Source: Nitzschia sp. pyKryTriq1
Taxonomy: Eukaryota; Bacillariophyta; Bacillariophyceae; Bacillariales; Bacillariaceae
Assembly (NCBI GenBank): GCA_956465555.1
Contig: OY101116.1
Span: 372,001-436,000 of the forward strand
Reading direction: 5' to 3'
DNA: 64,000 nucleotides
Below are positions 10,560 through 20,371 of the stretch, in pieces. A program made the translations under genes and the position numbers. How positions within the stretch are numbered: the first letter of the stretch is position 1; each line of letters starts with the position of its first letter. The notes under the pieces were generated by a model. It was given only the letters and a program-made list of their open reading frames with translations. It was not told the DNA's origin and ran no database searches.

Positions 10560-11199
10560 ATGAACGCACCAGAAAGGTCACTGTCGTATCTACTCGATGA
10601 AGATGCCGGGGAAGTGAAGTGCGTATACACGGCCGACACCAAAGTGAGTGTACAGTACTTCGTACCGTAGTCCCTTGACTTCCTCGCAACTTCCAATGCC
10701 CACACTATAGCGCTAGCGGTTCGCGCTCACGCACATCCCCCGTCTTGCTTGTTCTCTCTATTGTTAGGTGGCAAACGCTGGAACGTTTCGATTCAACAAA
10801 GAAGGTGAGAATCAATCATCCATCCATCAATAAAGTGATTTCTTGGAGCAGCCATCATCGACCGGACTTGACGTCTTGTTTCATTTTATTTCTGATCTCT
10901 TCCCGCCTCGAATTATTCATTTCCAATCGTTACTAGATCACACAATTCTCAATTTATTTCGAATGCAACTCCTCCGAGATCCTACCGTCCGCTTTGCTGG
11001 CTACTACCACCCGCACCCCTTGGTCTACTACATGAACTTGAAAATCCAGACCAACAACGCGAATGTCGCCCCTGTGGAAGTTTTATCGTCGGCAATTGAA
11101 GATTTATCGAATGAAACGGATCACCTGATTACTCAATTTCAGGAATCTATGGAAGCGTGGAAACGAGAAAACGATGCCGACATGGCTGGGCAATTTTAG
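10560..11199 (+). CDS. RPB11: RNA polymerase II subunit RPB11
   Basis: Three exons: 10560-10643, 10768-10804 (only 37 bases) and 10937-11199. Introns are phase 0 (GTGAGT...TTAG) and phase 1 (GTGAGA...CTAG). The product is 127 residues, close to the usual 115-120. It begins MNAPERSLSYLLDEDAGEVK and continues VANAGTFRFNKEDHT, then FRMQLLRDPTVRFAGYYHPH, matching the RPB11/RpoA-like dimerisation fold that pairs with RPB3 in the polymerase assembly platform. The C-terminal helix (SAIEDLSNETDHLITQFQES) is also as in the family. The usual HTLGN motif reads HTILN here. Because all three coding pieces are short, the gene is easily missed. Confidence 0.93.
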
Positions 11200-11858
11200 A
11201 GAAGACGAGAAGAAGACGCACTGTATGGCACGACATACGACAGCGGTGTCTCATTTGAAGGTAAAGGGAAAAGACTTTCCATCAGCACCCTGGCTGCTCG
11301 GGGCATATAGGAGAAGTTACTGTAGAAAGAAAAGAATCTTGGGTCTTCTACTAAAATGCATCGTCGTGAGTTGAATTCAAGAAACATCCTTCCTACTGCA
11401 ATTGTATGTAACTAGCTAGGAAAGCGAAACGAAGGAATACATGTTGTGATTGTGAGTACATTAGGTCTAGTAGACGACGATTGCCCTGGACTCTCCCGTT
11501 GCTTTTCACTCTACTACGTTAGAGTCGTCCTTTCGATCCATCATCTGCCGGTACCTTTATTCTTGCTCCCGTCGGAAAAAGAGCAGTCACGAACGCATCA
11601 GTCACCATCGGTCACGTGCGATAGCAACATCCAATAGAAAGCGAGGATTTGGAGCGTGGAGACTGGAGAACCAGGCGAAGACATCACACGCACGCCGCAC
11701 ACAACAAAAACACCCATTATTTTAAAGTTCTTTCATAACATCTTGTATCTTGTGTTGTATTCTCGTTCTCTCCACTCACTCCAATCACAACTGCAACAGC
11801 ATTGAAAAGTCACACCAACTGACCAAATACACTACATACTACGAGAATAACAGCTATC
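11200..11858. other. Intergenic region
   Basis: About 660 bases between two genes on the same strand. No coding frame, repeat or structured element was recognised. The last 150 bases, rich in CA and AAC, look like a 5' leader. Confidence 0.5.
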
Positions 11859-12425
11859 ATGTGGGGAATTCTTCTTTCGTACGCAATCATGTATATCGCC
11901 CAAATCAAGGGCGGCGACATCGTTGGGGCGCTGCACGGTTCCGAGGCTGCGGAAAAGGCTCTCTCCGATTTGGCGGCCGATGCCGTCCAACCCGATTTGG
12001 GTATTCGCGACTTGTGTGCTGGATATGCAGCGGCTCACTTCGACAGTACCTCCAACATTTTCCATGCGGCGGGCATGGTGGCTACTCTGTGGTTATTTGT
12101 CTATGCGACGGCCTTGTTTTTCTTTGGATTTGGAAGCTTCAAGCACTACTTGATCCTCCCACCTCTCTACTATCTTCCTGCATGGTTCGGACACTTTGTC
12201 TTTCAAAAAGACATCCCAGCAGTCTTTACGTACGGAACTACTCCCAGGGGATTGTTGAGCGGGGAATATTGTGCTTTTGAGGACCTTTTTCATGGTGGAA
12301 TCGCGCGAAACCCTACCGAGTTGATGTACAGCGCGATTCTAGTGGTATTCATGGTCGGAGGTTTGATAACGTTTGGTGGAATCTGGCCACAAACAGCCAA
12401 GACTGTGAGGGTCAAGCAAGCATAA
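11859..12425 (+). CDS. DUF962/Mpo1-like small membrane protein
   Basis: Single-exon gene of 188 residues. After an amphipathic N-terminus (residues 1-60) the protein reads STSNIFHAAGM, then a hydrophobic span, then YYLPAWFGHFVFQKDIPAVF and a final span near residues 155-178. The spacing of the N-x-x-H-x-x-G element and the A-W-x-G-H-F/x-P-A element resembles the DUF962 family, whose yeast member Mpo1 is an ER dioxygenase acting on 2-hydroxy fatty acids in phytosphingosine breakdown. The His residues of both elements are present. The match is by motif reading only, and the length is nearer the small bacterial forms than to yeast Mpo1, so the substrate is unknown. No signal peptide is evident; the first span (MWGILLSYAIMYIAQI) could be an anchor. 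Confidence 0.5.
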   Translation: MWGILLSYAIMYIAQIKGGDIVGALHGSEAAEKALSDLAADAVQPDLGIRDLCAGYAAAHFDSTSNIFHAAGMVATLWLFVYATALFFFGFGSFKHYLILPPLYYLPAWFGHFVFQKDIPAVFTYGTTPRGLLSGEYCAFEDLFHGGIARNPTELMYSAILVVFMVGGLITFGGIWPQTAKTVRVKQA

Positions 12426-12962
12426 TTTGATTTGATTTGATTTGAAGTGGAAAGGGAATCAACGGATTGGAAGGGAAATAATGGTGATTTGGTGATAGTC
12501 AGTACCGTACACTTAGTATCTCAACCGAACGCTGAACATTTTTTGACAGCGAATTGCCAAAAAGACCAGCGACGATCGGCGATCACAGCAAACTGGGGCC
12601 TGTGTTTTCATAGTATGATGTTGTGTTCTTTAACAAAGGAAACTTTCGTGGTGAGCTCGTTTATGTTAGCTCGTGACAAAGAGAGAGAAGGTCATTTTGA
12701 AGGCCTAAATTCTCCGCCATAGTACTAGTGTACGAAGTAGCAGGGCTGGCGAAATAAGAGAGCTCAAGCAGGCAGTCGCAATTGACAATCTATAGTTCTA
12801 ACTTGGCTGTCATTCAAAATCAAAAATAAATTACATACTACCTACAGTATTCAAAATGCTAGCCGTGCCCGAGCGAAAGCCTCGTGCTCGAGGTGAGCGA
12901 CGAATGTAGTACTCGTACACATTCTTTTGGCATGGAGATCTTCTTCCGTTGAAAGCAACGGA
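12426..12962. other. Intergenic region between convergent genes
   Basis: About 540 bases separating the DUF962-like gene from the 3' end of the GPCR gene on the other strand. The sequence just after the upstream stop has a short TTTGA repeat (TTTGATTTGATTTGATTTGA at 12427-12446). Nothing else is recognised. Confidence 0.5.
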
Positions 12963-14845
12963 TCATCTCGACAAATCGTCACCGGAAATTGGTTCTGTTG
13001 TATCGACTTGTACGGATGTCTCCTCTTCTGGGACTCTTTCCATACCCGGATCCACTCGCTCGGAAGTAGATATTGGCTCCAAGGAATTGTTGCTCCGATA
13101 TGAGCTGGAATTAAGTCGTCGTGGTTTTCCGCTCGCGAAATTGCTAGCAGTCGAGTCGCCTGCCCCACCTCTGCTGAAGGATGCACGGGAGGAACGATCC
13201 AAAGACTCATCGAGCTTCGGTAAGAGAGCCAGAAAAAAACAGCAGCAGCTGCCGAATACCCGTCGAAGTTTCTCTTGTGAGCTGGGACGGCTGCGAATAA
13301 AAATCAGCATATTCCAAAAACCTTGAAGAGGTTCGCAAGTCGCCGCTGCAAGATCAAAACCGATACCTCCAGCTCCAAACCAATACGCTATGGACCATAT
13401 CGTAGAAGGGGTCCACGTAATGAAGAAGCTTCCTGAATACAAAATCGCTTGGGTAGCGAACATATTTTGCTTGCGAGAACGGCTGGCACTAGGACGCCGG
13501 TTCGGATGCACAGAAAATCGACTCCCTGTTGCTTCGCTATTCGCGGAGGCGGTGATCGTCGTCGGTCCATTCTCTGCTGCTGCGTTTGCTTCCAACCATC
13601 CAGTCTTCAGGCCAATACCACCACTCACTTCGGAATCTGCGGCCGTGTAGGCATTACGAGCGTGTGGAGCTAGTGCACTTGGGTGCTCTAACAATTCTTC
13701 TGCCTGCTTCTCCTCTTCTTCTGGATCATCAGCAAAGTCACCTTCAGGCTGGTCCGTTTCTTCTTCACGTTCCATAGCCTCATGTAACTCTTCCAATTCT
13801 TTCATATCTGGTCGTTTTGTTTTGAAAATGGATATGCGGCTCATCCTTGAGCTCATCTGCTGTCCTGCCGCGTTCAAACTTCGGTGGTTTGTTGTCTGCG
13901 AATTCGATGGGGCACTGTCGGTCGTAACGCCACTCGGACCACCCAGTCCATTATTATTCATCGATGTTCGATTGTTGTTCATGACACTGGGCCGCCGCAC
14001 ATTTCCCTGAAATCTATACTTGTCGTTTTTTCGAAACGTGTTGCGGACCTGAATATAAATCATGGTCATGGCGATAATTGTCAACAATACACAAAGCCAC
14101 AGGGGACCGTAGAACAGAATGATTCCAAACAACCAGGCCCAGTCGCCTCGCTCACACGGTACATCCGAATACTTCCAACTGGAATTGCCACACTCGGAAG
14201 GATATCCAATAACCCAACACACAGCATGCACTTCATTGTACATGGTCAAGGGGAGCCCGGCGATGGATGTTCCAACGGTAAAGGTAATGATAAGGCCGTG
14301 CACGTATCGCTCGATTTTGACAAGCTTTGCGTTCGTCCAGTTGAATTTGATCACCAACAAATAATACAGGGCGAGTGAACAATTATACAAGGGTGCCTGC
14401 AAGCAATATATATTGAATGGAATGATAAGAATTGACAAGTAAACAAGATGAGCCGACGCCAAGTAATAATGAAGCAACCTGGAACCGCATATCATGTTCT
14501 GCCACTGTCTACATGACAAAAACAAGAAGAGCACTTTATTTGTATTTGACTGATACTTACACCGATTGCCAGTTGCAACAAAAATCCTTGAAAGTTGCAC
14601 GATGCCGTGTTGCCTCGAGATAGCGGCGCCGTTCCTTCGGGTACTGCCCAAGTGGATAGAAACCAAGCAAAGCTAGCTGCCACATCCATTGAGCTCATTC
14701 CCACTAGGGCTCTCTGAATAGCGGTCCCTTTTCCTCGTCGGTGATCGGAAACGGCCTCCCAAATAATAAACATGCTCGATGGAATAGAGAGGGATGCTCC
14801 CACTTTGGGTATTATCGCCAACGCGAGGTCGAGATTCGCGCCCAT
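12963..14845 (-). CDS. Seven-transmembrane receptor, cAMP-receptor-like (Dictyostelium cAR/CRL type)
   Basis: Two exons on the minus strand, joined phase 0 by an intron at 14560-14397 (GTAAGT...TTGCAG). With the ATG at 14845 the protein is 572 residues. An in-frame ATG at 15199 would add 118 residues, but that stretch looks like Ser/Thr/Arg-rich noncoding sequence. The first span follows MGANLDLALAIIP. The exon junction reads CNFQGFLLQLAIG then APLYNCSLALYYLL, the characteristic third-helix region of cAR/CRL receptors. Later elements are KIERYVHGLIITFTVG, a Cys-bearing second loop (CWVIGYPSECGNSSW), TM5 near IILFYGPLWLCVLL, a long hydrophilic third loop of more than 150 residues, TM6 ending ITWTPSTIWSIAYWFG, and TM7 with GFWNMLIFIRSRPS. 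A CCC cluster after helix 8 may be acylated. The ligand is unknown. Confidence 0.8.
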
Positions 14846-16354
14846 TATTGATTTAATTTCTTCGAGAGAAGCACCGGTATACTTACTACTCGTACCGTTG
14901 GTTCGAGTAGTACACGTGGGCCGACGACCTCCTCTTTTTGTTCCTGTCAGCGAGTAAGCAAGGGTGCGGGTGGAGCGGTGCGTAATGCGTGGCGGCCGAT
15001 GATCTACCGCTCGGACGATTCTGATCTTGGAGTCGCTGCTGAGGCTACTAGAGGGGAAAGACTCTTGTTGTGCTGCGGAGATGATGGGTTTCCGAGGATA
15101 ATACACTGGACAGTAAAAGCTGCCTCGAAAATGGGAGGACAAAGGACAAAGTGAGTGAGGCTTCACTGCTCTACGGTAGCTACCGTACAGCAATACCACC
15201 TCTCTTTAGTGACGATGACTAACTGTGCCGGTTTTATTGTTTGACACGATATGAGGGAGCAGGTATAGTCTCAGCTGAGAGAGAGGCGGCCTCTGCGCTC
15301 TCTACTACGTACTCGATCGATGATGATGGATCGTAAGGAGAAGTACTCGTAGAAAGTAATGGGGCCTAATGACCAGAGAAAACCCGAGGCATATTTCTGG
15401 GAACGAATTTTTGTGCGCGCGACTAAGTACCGGTACGTACATCATATCCTCTAACCAGTAGAAGAATCCTTCTCCTGAATCTCGCTCAGTAAAATACTCG
15501 TACAGAGCTGTTCCACGAGTAACTACTGTAGTTGAAGCCATTCTATTTTATTATGCTGCTACTAGTAGATGACGTCACTGCGAGACGAAAATTCTATTCA
15601 CTCCGCCGCCGCCGCGCTCGTCCGCAACAAAAAATTCTTTCGTATCCCCTCCCGACAAGCACCATATCATGCATGGACCATGGCTCTAAAATAAGGATGC
15701 ATCGACGATGAGTTCAAATACGAGAAGACTTGATTGGGTTTGAGCCCAACCTTGATTCCAACTAGAAGACAGGCGGTCTCATTCATCCCTTCGCCCCACC
15801 ACCAAAACAACGAAATGTCAAGGTAATGAAACTCGCGTTATCTTCAGCTTAGCGGATTATAGGAATCCAGCATTTCCATACCCGGGCTCCAGATTGCCCG
15901 CAAGATAACTAATTCTTGTTTAAAAACAGCGTCGCCATCGAGCTAACATAGCAGGGGTTATTTGTCCCCCCCCAAAATACACAAGACCATCGTCACAGTA
16001 GTAGGTGCTAGTATGACAAAAAATACACCACTCTGAAAACAAGAAAGGAAAATTTTCAAGCAAAAAGAATCAATCTAGCCCCCAACAACTAGACCCTTGT
16101 TGGTAGTCTCAGATGTAGCTCTCTCCATAGAGAGAGAGAGAGAGAGTACTCGTACCCTGTACGTATACCGCGTAGATAGTAATATAGTATCTGACCTCTC
16201 CATAGCAGCTTTTCCTGTTCCAAAAACGTATACTACTGAGGAAGAGGGCGCGAGTATGAAAGAGCTATCACAGTTTCGCATGACTACTCTGCTATTACTC
16301 TAAGAAGAAGCGAGTGGGGCCACGGCGTTAGCGCGTTGTGGAGTGCGGCGAAGG
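14846..16354. other. 1.5 kb intergenic region containing a dispersed repeat copy
   Basis: Between the GPCR and NOL10 genes, both on the minus strand, no coding frame is supported. It holds copy A of a diverged repeat (15727-15921), a poly-C run near 15967-15974, a GA dinucleotide run at about 16129-16147, and scattered GTAC words. The 5' leader and promoter of the GPCR gene must lie in the left part. Confidence 0.55.
15727..15921 (+). repeat. Dispersed repeat, copy A (about 195 bases)
   Basis: Collinear with 51569-51792. Shared blocks in order are GACTTGATT, TTGAGCCCAA, CTTGATTCC, GGTCT, AA(C/T)GAAATGTCAAGG, AATGAA(A/G)CTC, TACCCGG(G)CT and CCCGC(A/G)AGATAA, then ATTC(T/G)TGTTT. A hairpin with stem TTGGG/CCCAA sits near the left end. 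No coding potential or terminal inverted repeat was found. Confidence 0.75.
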
Positions 16355-18829
16355 TCAACGTCGGTGATGCTTGAATGGTGCTTTGAGCCCCAACTCCTTG
16401 ATACCACGCCTCTGACGCTTGGATGACCCCCGAGTTTCATTCTCTCCTCCCATTTCATCGTTCGCTTTCTTATCTTCTCGTTTTTGTCTCGAGTCTTTTG
16501 GAACATACGTGATCTCCTTCACACCTCCTTTTCTGGCAACCTTAATGTAAGGATCCTCTTCATCCCGTTGCTTGAATCGTTTTTCCAACGGCATGTTCAT
16601 GTCTCTGATCTTCTTCTTCACTTGATTGTAGGCCTTCGTCTCTCCAAGACCTGCATGAACTGCCGCTGGATTTGCATCGCCCAAGTCCTCAGCTTCGTAC
16701 ATGACCGTTTTCCTTGGCTGCTTTCGCTTGTCTGCTTTCTTTGATACAACTTTTGACTTTTCATTCTTCTTGTTGCCCGAAGACTTGATCTGACTGTATG
16801 CTTCTCCTCGTACTTTGCCACCACGGATACCATCATCGCCGTCGCTATCGCTATCGAACTCTTCGTCGTCATCTGACGCATCTTGCTCACCCTCGTCTTC
16901 ATTTCCCACCCGACGAAAGCCAATTGCCTCCTCGTCGCTCGCATGATCCCCCATCTCAGGTTCAATGACATCGTCGTCGTCGTTGTCATCGTCGTCACTA
17001 TCCATATCGTCTCGCTTGCCACTTTTCCGCTTGTTCGCAGCGACACCACTTGGGTTGCGGAGCTTGAAGTCGTCATCGTCTTCATCGATTTGATAGTCGG
17101 GATTGCTAAACAAGTTGCCGAAACGATCATCGGACAGGAGACGACTGGCAACCTTTCCAGCCTTTGTCGTGGCTTCGGCTTTTTCTTGCAGTCTCTCCGC
17201 CAAGTCGGGATTGACAGCCGACTTGGGCTTGTTGGATTCTTTCGGTGCGATGCGACTGGCACGTTTTGCGTCCATACGTTCCTTGAGCTTCTTCTTGCGA
17301 TATTGCTCGTATTCGAAGGGATTGGCAACCGCGCGCACACGATTGTAGAGATTGATATCCATAAAGAATCCATGCATGTAGGCCCGCAACATGGGCGTCC
17401 CAATCAAATCTGATACTCCCAATTTCTCCAAATCGTCTCGACTGACAAACTTGTAGTTTTCGAATATAGTCTCTTGGCCGTCCTTGACCAAGTCGGAACC
17501 AGCCAGACCTCCATCGCGCTTGAGATCTCTTTCTTCCAACTCTTCTGTAATATTTTCCAAGAACGAGCACCATTTCGGTGCGAGGCCGACCTTGGGGATG
17601 TAGTAGCACTCCAGTTTGGGTTGGTCAGTCGCACACATGAGCAATCCACTGGAATTTCCAAGTGGATCATTTTCATCTCCGGCCATGATGAAATTGTTGA
17701 ACTTGCCGGTTCCTTCCACGTTGGCGACAACCGCTCCCATGCCATGATTGGTCTCATCGGAATTGGTCGAAAGAGCTCCGAATCGATCCGCAGAGACTCC
17801 GCTGGTATTCACGAGATCGCCGGAGCTCTTATATTTCCAGACTTTGACCAGCTTTTCATCGGAACTTAGAATGCAACCACTGCCGGGATGGAATTTGAGA
17901 GTGTGGATGGGCATTCCATGCTTGTGTTCCTTGATGTGGAGAGGCTTACTGGAACGGACGTCATACAGTGCTACGAGGCCGCCGGCCGTACCCGCTGCCA
18001 TATAAAGCCCAGACGTATCATGCGCAATGGATGTGATTTCATGGGGATTGCGGTGATGAACGTCTGTTTCGTCTGCAAACCCATATCCAGCTGTTGCCGA
18101 CCGCACGTCCAGTTTCAAGAAGGGTTTCAGGAGAGAATCGGGGGATCGGTTATCCCAGAATCGAACCACACCATCATCGAATCCCACAGCCGCTAACGGG
18201 TGAGCATGTGCCACAGAAATGCACGAAGCAGATACTTCCGCAGGTTCCGTTGTCCACGGCTCACTGAATCGACCTTCTTCTAAATTGAGTCGATAGACTT
18301 CAGACCCACTTGCAGCTACCAGCAGTTCACAGGTTGTTGATTCATATGCCATGGCTCTTCCAAACTTGGGTACTCGTACGGACTCGTGTTTTCCATAATG
18401 TGCATGAAAGGCGATCGTACGGTCGTCCAACAAAATTCCCATTTTCCCGTAATCTTCGCCCAACATGACAATATCCACGATTTGCGCATCGACGTAGCGT
18501 TCGAATTTCATTGTCAATTCATGAACATCGTAACAGCGAACCCGAGGAGGATAAGTACCTCCCACCATAATATATCGTCCATCTGAAGATTGTACTACTT
18601 TGGTAGAACTGCTGGGCATTTGAAAATCTTGAATGAGCTCGATACGTCGTCGGACTTGTTCGTCGCGTTTGGAGAGATTTCTTCGAGCTCTGTCACCGAG
18701 CCATTCGGGCAGCGTGGGCCCGGAAGACAAGTTGTAAATAGAAACGTCATTTCGTTTTTGGACGTTCATGGTGATCCTCTGTGTTTCCCTTTTTACTCTT
18801 CCCGACTTTCTTGTTCCATTGTCGTCCAA
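16355..18829 (-). CDS. NOL10: Nucleolar protein 10 / Enp2, small-subunit processome WD protein
   Basis: Single-exon minus-strand gene of 824 residues. From residue 21 the protein reads MNVQKRNDVSIYNLSSGPTL, PEWLGDRARRNLSKRDEQV and RRRIELIQDFQMP, the highly conserved NOL10/Enp2 start, so the ATG at 18769 may be the true start instead of 18829. A WD-type propeller follows (about 80-420; TYPPRVRCYDVHELTMKFER, GSEVYRLNLEEGRF, LHIKEHKHGMPIHTLKFHPG). Next come the family helical region (YKFVSRDDLEKLGVSDLIGT) and the NUC153 motif SDDRFGNLFSNPDYQID near residue 575. The last 200 residues are acidic and Lys-rich, ending in a basic KRQRRGIKELGLKAPFKHHR tail. Enp2 acts with Bfr2 and Lcp5 in 18S rRNA maturation in the nucleolus. 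The Asp-rich tracts (about 620-690) are coded by GAT/GAC runs. Confidence 0.93.
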   Translation of the reverse strand: MDDNGTRKSGRVKRETQRITMNVQKRNDVSIYNLSSGPTLPEWLGDRARRNLSKRDEQVRRRIELIQDFQMPSSSTKVVQSSDGRYIMVGGTYPPRVRCYDVHELTMKFERYVDAQIVDIVMLGEDYGKMGILLDDRTIAFHAHYGKHESVRVPKFGRAMAYESTTCELLVAASGSEVYRLNLEEGRFSEPWTTEPAEVSASCISVAHAHPLAAVGFDDGVVRFWDNRSPDSLLKPFLKLDVRSATAGYGFADETDVHHRNPHEITSIAHDTSGLYMAAGTAGGLVALYDVRSSKPLHIKEHKHGMPIHTLKFHPGSGCILSSDEKLVKVWKYKSSGDLVNTSGVSADRFGALSTNSDETNHGMGAVVANVEGTGKFNNFIMAGDENDPLGNSSGLLMCATDQPKLECYYIPKVGLAPKWCSFLENITEELEERDLKRDGGLAGSDLVKDGQETIFENYKFVSRDDLEKLGVSDLIGTPMLRAYMHGFFMDINLYNRVRAVANPFEYEQYRKKKLKERMDAKRASRIAPKESNKPKSAVNPDLAERLQEKAEATTKAGKVASRLLSDDRFGNLFSNPDYQIDEDDDDFKLRNPSGVAANKRKSGKRDDMDSDDDDNDDDDVIEPEMGDHASDEEAIGFRRVGNEDEGEQDASDDDEEFDSDSDGDDGIRGGKVRGEAYSQIKSSGNKKNEKSKVVSKKADKRKQPRKTVMYEAEDLGDANPAAVHAGLGETKAYNQVKKKIRDMNMPLEKRFKQRDEEDPYIKVARKGGVKEITYVPKDSRQKREDKKANDEMGGENETRGSSKRQRRGIKELGLKAPFKHHRR

Positions 18830-19391
18830 AAAAGATTATAAAGATCACGAGTTACGATAGGTGGAGTGATGTTCGTACGTTCGATTTTTTTCGTTGGCAG
18901 AGAGAGAGCTTGACCGTCTTTCCGCCGTTCCACGGATTCTTCTTCCAGGCGATGATGATGATGATGATGATTCTTCGCTGGCGATGTTCGCCCGTATTCG
19001 TAGCTGGTTCGTAATTCGTACAGTACCTCGTACCGGTTCTGTAGACCCTAGTTCGCCTTCGATTCATGACTCCGGCGAATAACAAGACAGCCGTCTGGCC
19101 GTGCCACGTCCTAAATTCCCGTTCCTAAATTCCAAGTTCTAATTCTGTTGAACCAAGATCCCAAGATCCGGGTGTCTCAAAGGCGATGGCCACATCGTTG
19201 CGGTGTGTCAATTACGTTTCTTTTCTACCAGAGGCTACGACGAGTTGAGGTTCCCGCAACTGGGATCGATCGTGTTTGAGGTTGAAAGTGGCCGATCTTT
19301 TGAAGCGAATTAAGTGGTGAGGAGTTGCTAGAAAATAACAACTTTTCCTCACATAATTTCTATTTTTGACTTTCATCAACATCAAGTAACC
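18830..19391. other. Divergent promoter region between NOL10 and the FCP gene
   Basis: About 560 bases lie between a minus-strand housekeeping gene and a strongly expressed light-harvesting gene. A GATGAT run is at about 18950-18972. The 5' leader of the FCP gene ends in ATCAACATCAAGTAACC before the ATG. No light-responsive element can be named with confidence. Confidence 0.5.
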
Positions 19392-19988
19392 ATGAAGACC
19401 GCCATCCTTGCCTCCCTTATCGCCACCGCCGCTGCTTTCGCTCCTGCCAAGCAAGCCACCACCTCCACAACCTTGAAGGCTTTCGAAGACGAGCTTGGTG
19501 CCCAGCCTCCTCTTGGATTCTTCGATCCTCTTGGTCTTGTTGCCGATGGTGATGAAGCGAAGTTCGAACGTCTTCGATACGTCGAGATCAAGCACGGACG
19601 TATCTGTATGCTTGGTGTTGTCGGATACTTGGTCAACGCCGCCGGAATCTACCTTCCCGGAGACATCTCGTATGACGGAACCAAGTTCTCTGACCTCGGA
19701 TACGGATGGGATGCTTCCTTCGCCGTCCCCGTTGCCGGAGCTCTTCAAGTCCTTGCCTTCGTTGGCTTCTTGGAGCTTGCCGTCATGAAGGACATCACCG
19801 GAGGAGAATTCGTCGGTGACTTCCGAAACGAAGCCTTCGACCTCGGATGGGACTCCTTCGACGAGGAGACCAAGCTTTCCAAGCGAGCCATCGAGTTGAA
19901 CCAAGGCCGTGCCGCCCAAATGGGTATGTTGGCCCTTATGGTCCACGACAAGCTCGGAAACGTCTCGGACTTCTTCCCCTCCGTCTAA
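19392..19988 (+). CDS. Lhcf: Fucoxanthin chlorophyll a/c-binding protein (Lhcf type)
   Basis: Intronless gene of 198 residues, the usual size for a diatom Lhcf antenna protein in the thylakoid. It starts MKTAILASLIATAAAFAPAK, a short signal peptide with cleavage before phenylalanine (AAA-FAP). Helix 1 carries the chlorophyll-binding ExxHxR motif (RLRYVEIKHGRICMLGVVGY, about residues 58-77). Helix 2 is around 110-130 (AGALQVLAFVGFLELAV). Helix 3 repeats the motif as RAIELNQGRAAQMGMLALMV (about 168-187), with Asn-Gln in place of His. The C-terminus is VHDKLGNVSDFFPSV. Codon use is unusually uniform (CTT, GTC, TTC, AAG, GGA, ATC), as expected for very high expression and unlike the neighbouring genes. 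The product binds chlorophyll a, chlorophyll c and fucoxanthin. Confidence 0.97.
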   Translation: MKTAILASLIATAAAFAPAKQATTSTTLKAFEDELGAQPPLGFFDPLGLVADGDEAKFERLRYVEIKHGRICMLGVVGYLVNAAGIYLPGDISYDGTKFSDLGYGWDASFAVPVAGALQVLAFVGFLELAVMKDITGGEFVGDFRNEAFDLGWDSFDEETKLSKRAIELNQGRAAQMGMLALMVHDKLGNVSDFFPSV

Positions 19989-20371
19989 GTTAATCATATT
20001 CGTGTTTGATCGACTCTTTCTCTCGGAAGCAATTTAACCATTTGTGGCACGCCACAGAAATTCCCCTACGGTTCAGCACAATCGAGATGATCGATTGTGT
20101 AGATCGTTACTAAGTCAGAAGTAATTTTAGCAAGATTTTGCCTGGCAACCCTTTCATCTTTTGGTAGATGTACTACTGTAGTAGCAGCATTAGTTGTCAA
20201 CGGAACCTGCTCCCAGTGGCCCACTGACCGCTTCAAGAATCTTTTGAGAGAGTATGCAATACGCAAACTGGACAAGCTACAAAAAATAACGATCCGGGAA
20301 TTTCACTTTCTGTGAAACAATCAATATCGTCTATCGTTTTTCTTACGAATTGGCATATTATATATTGTACC
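19989..20371. other. Short region between convergent genes
   Basis: About 380 bases between the ends of the FCP gene and the EGF-repeat gene. It must hold both polyadenylation regions. No further feature is recognised. Confidence 0.5.

Noticed and set aside
13884-14378. 164-codon plus-strand open frame
   Set aside because: Antisense to the GPCR, whose transmembrane pattern and splice junction are consistent.
14846-15199. 118-residue N-terminal extension of the GPCR
   Set aside because: It is in frame but consists of Ser/Thr/Arg-rich sequence with GTAC-type words typical of noncoding DNA here; the ATG at 14845 directly precedes the first span.
19212-19997. 261-codon minus-strand open frame across the FCP gene
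   Set aside because: It mirrors a gene with extreme codon bias, has no recognisable domain, and the plus-strand FCP is certain.
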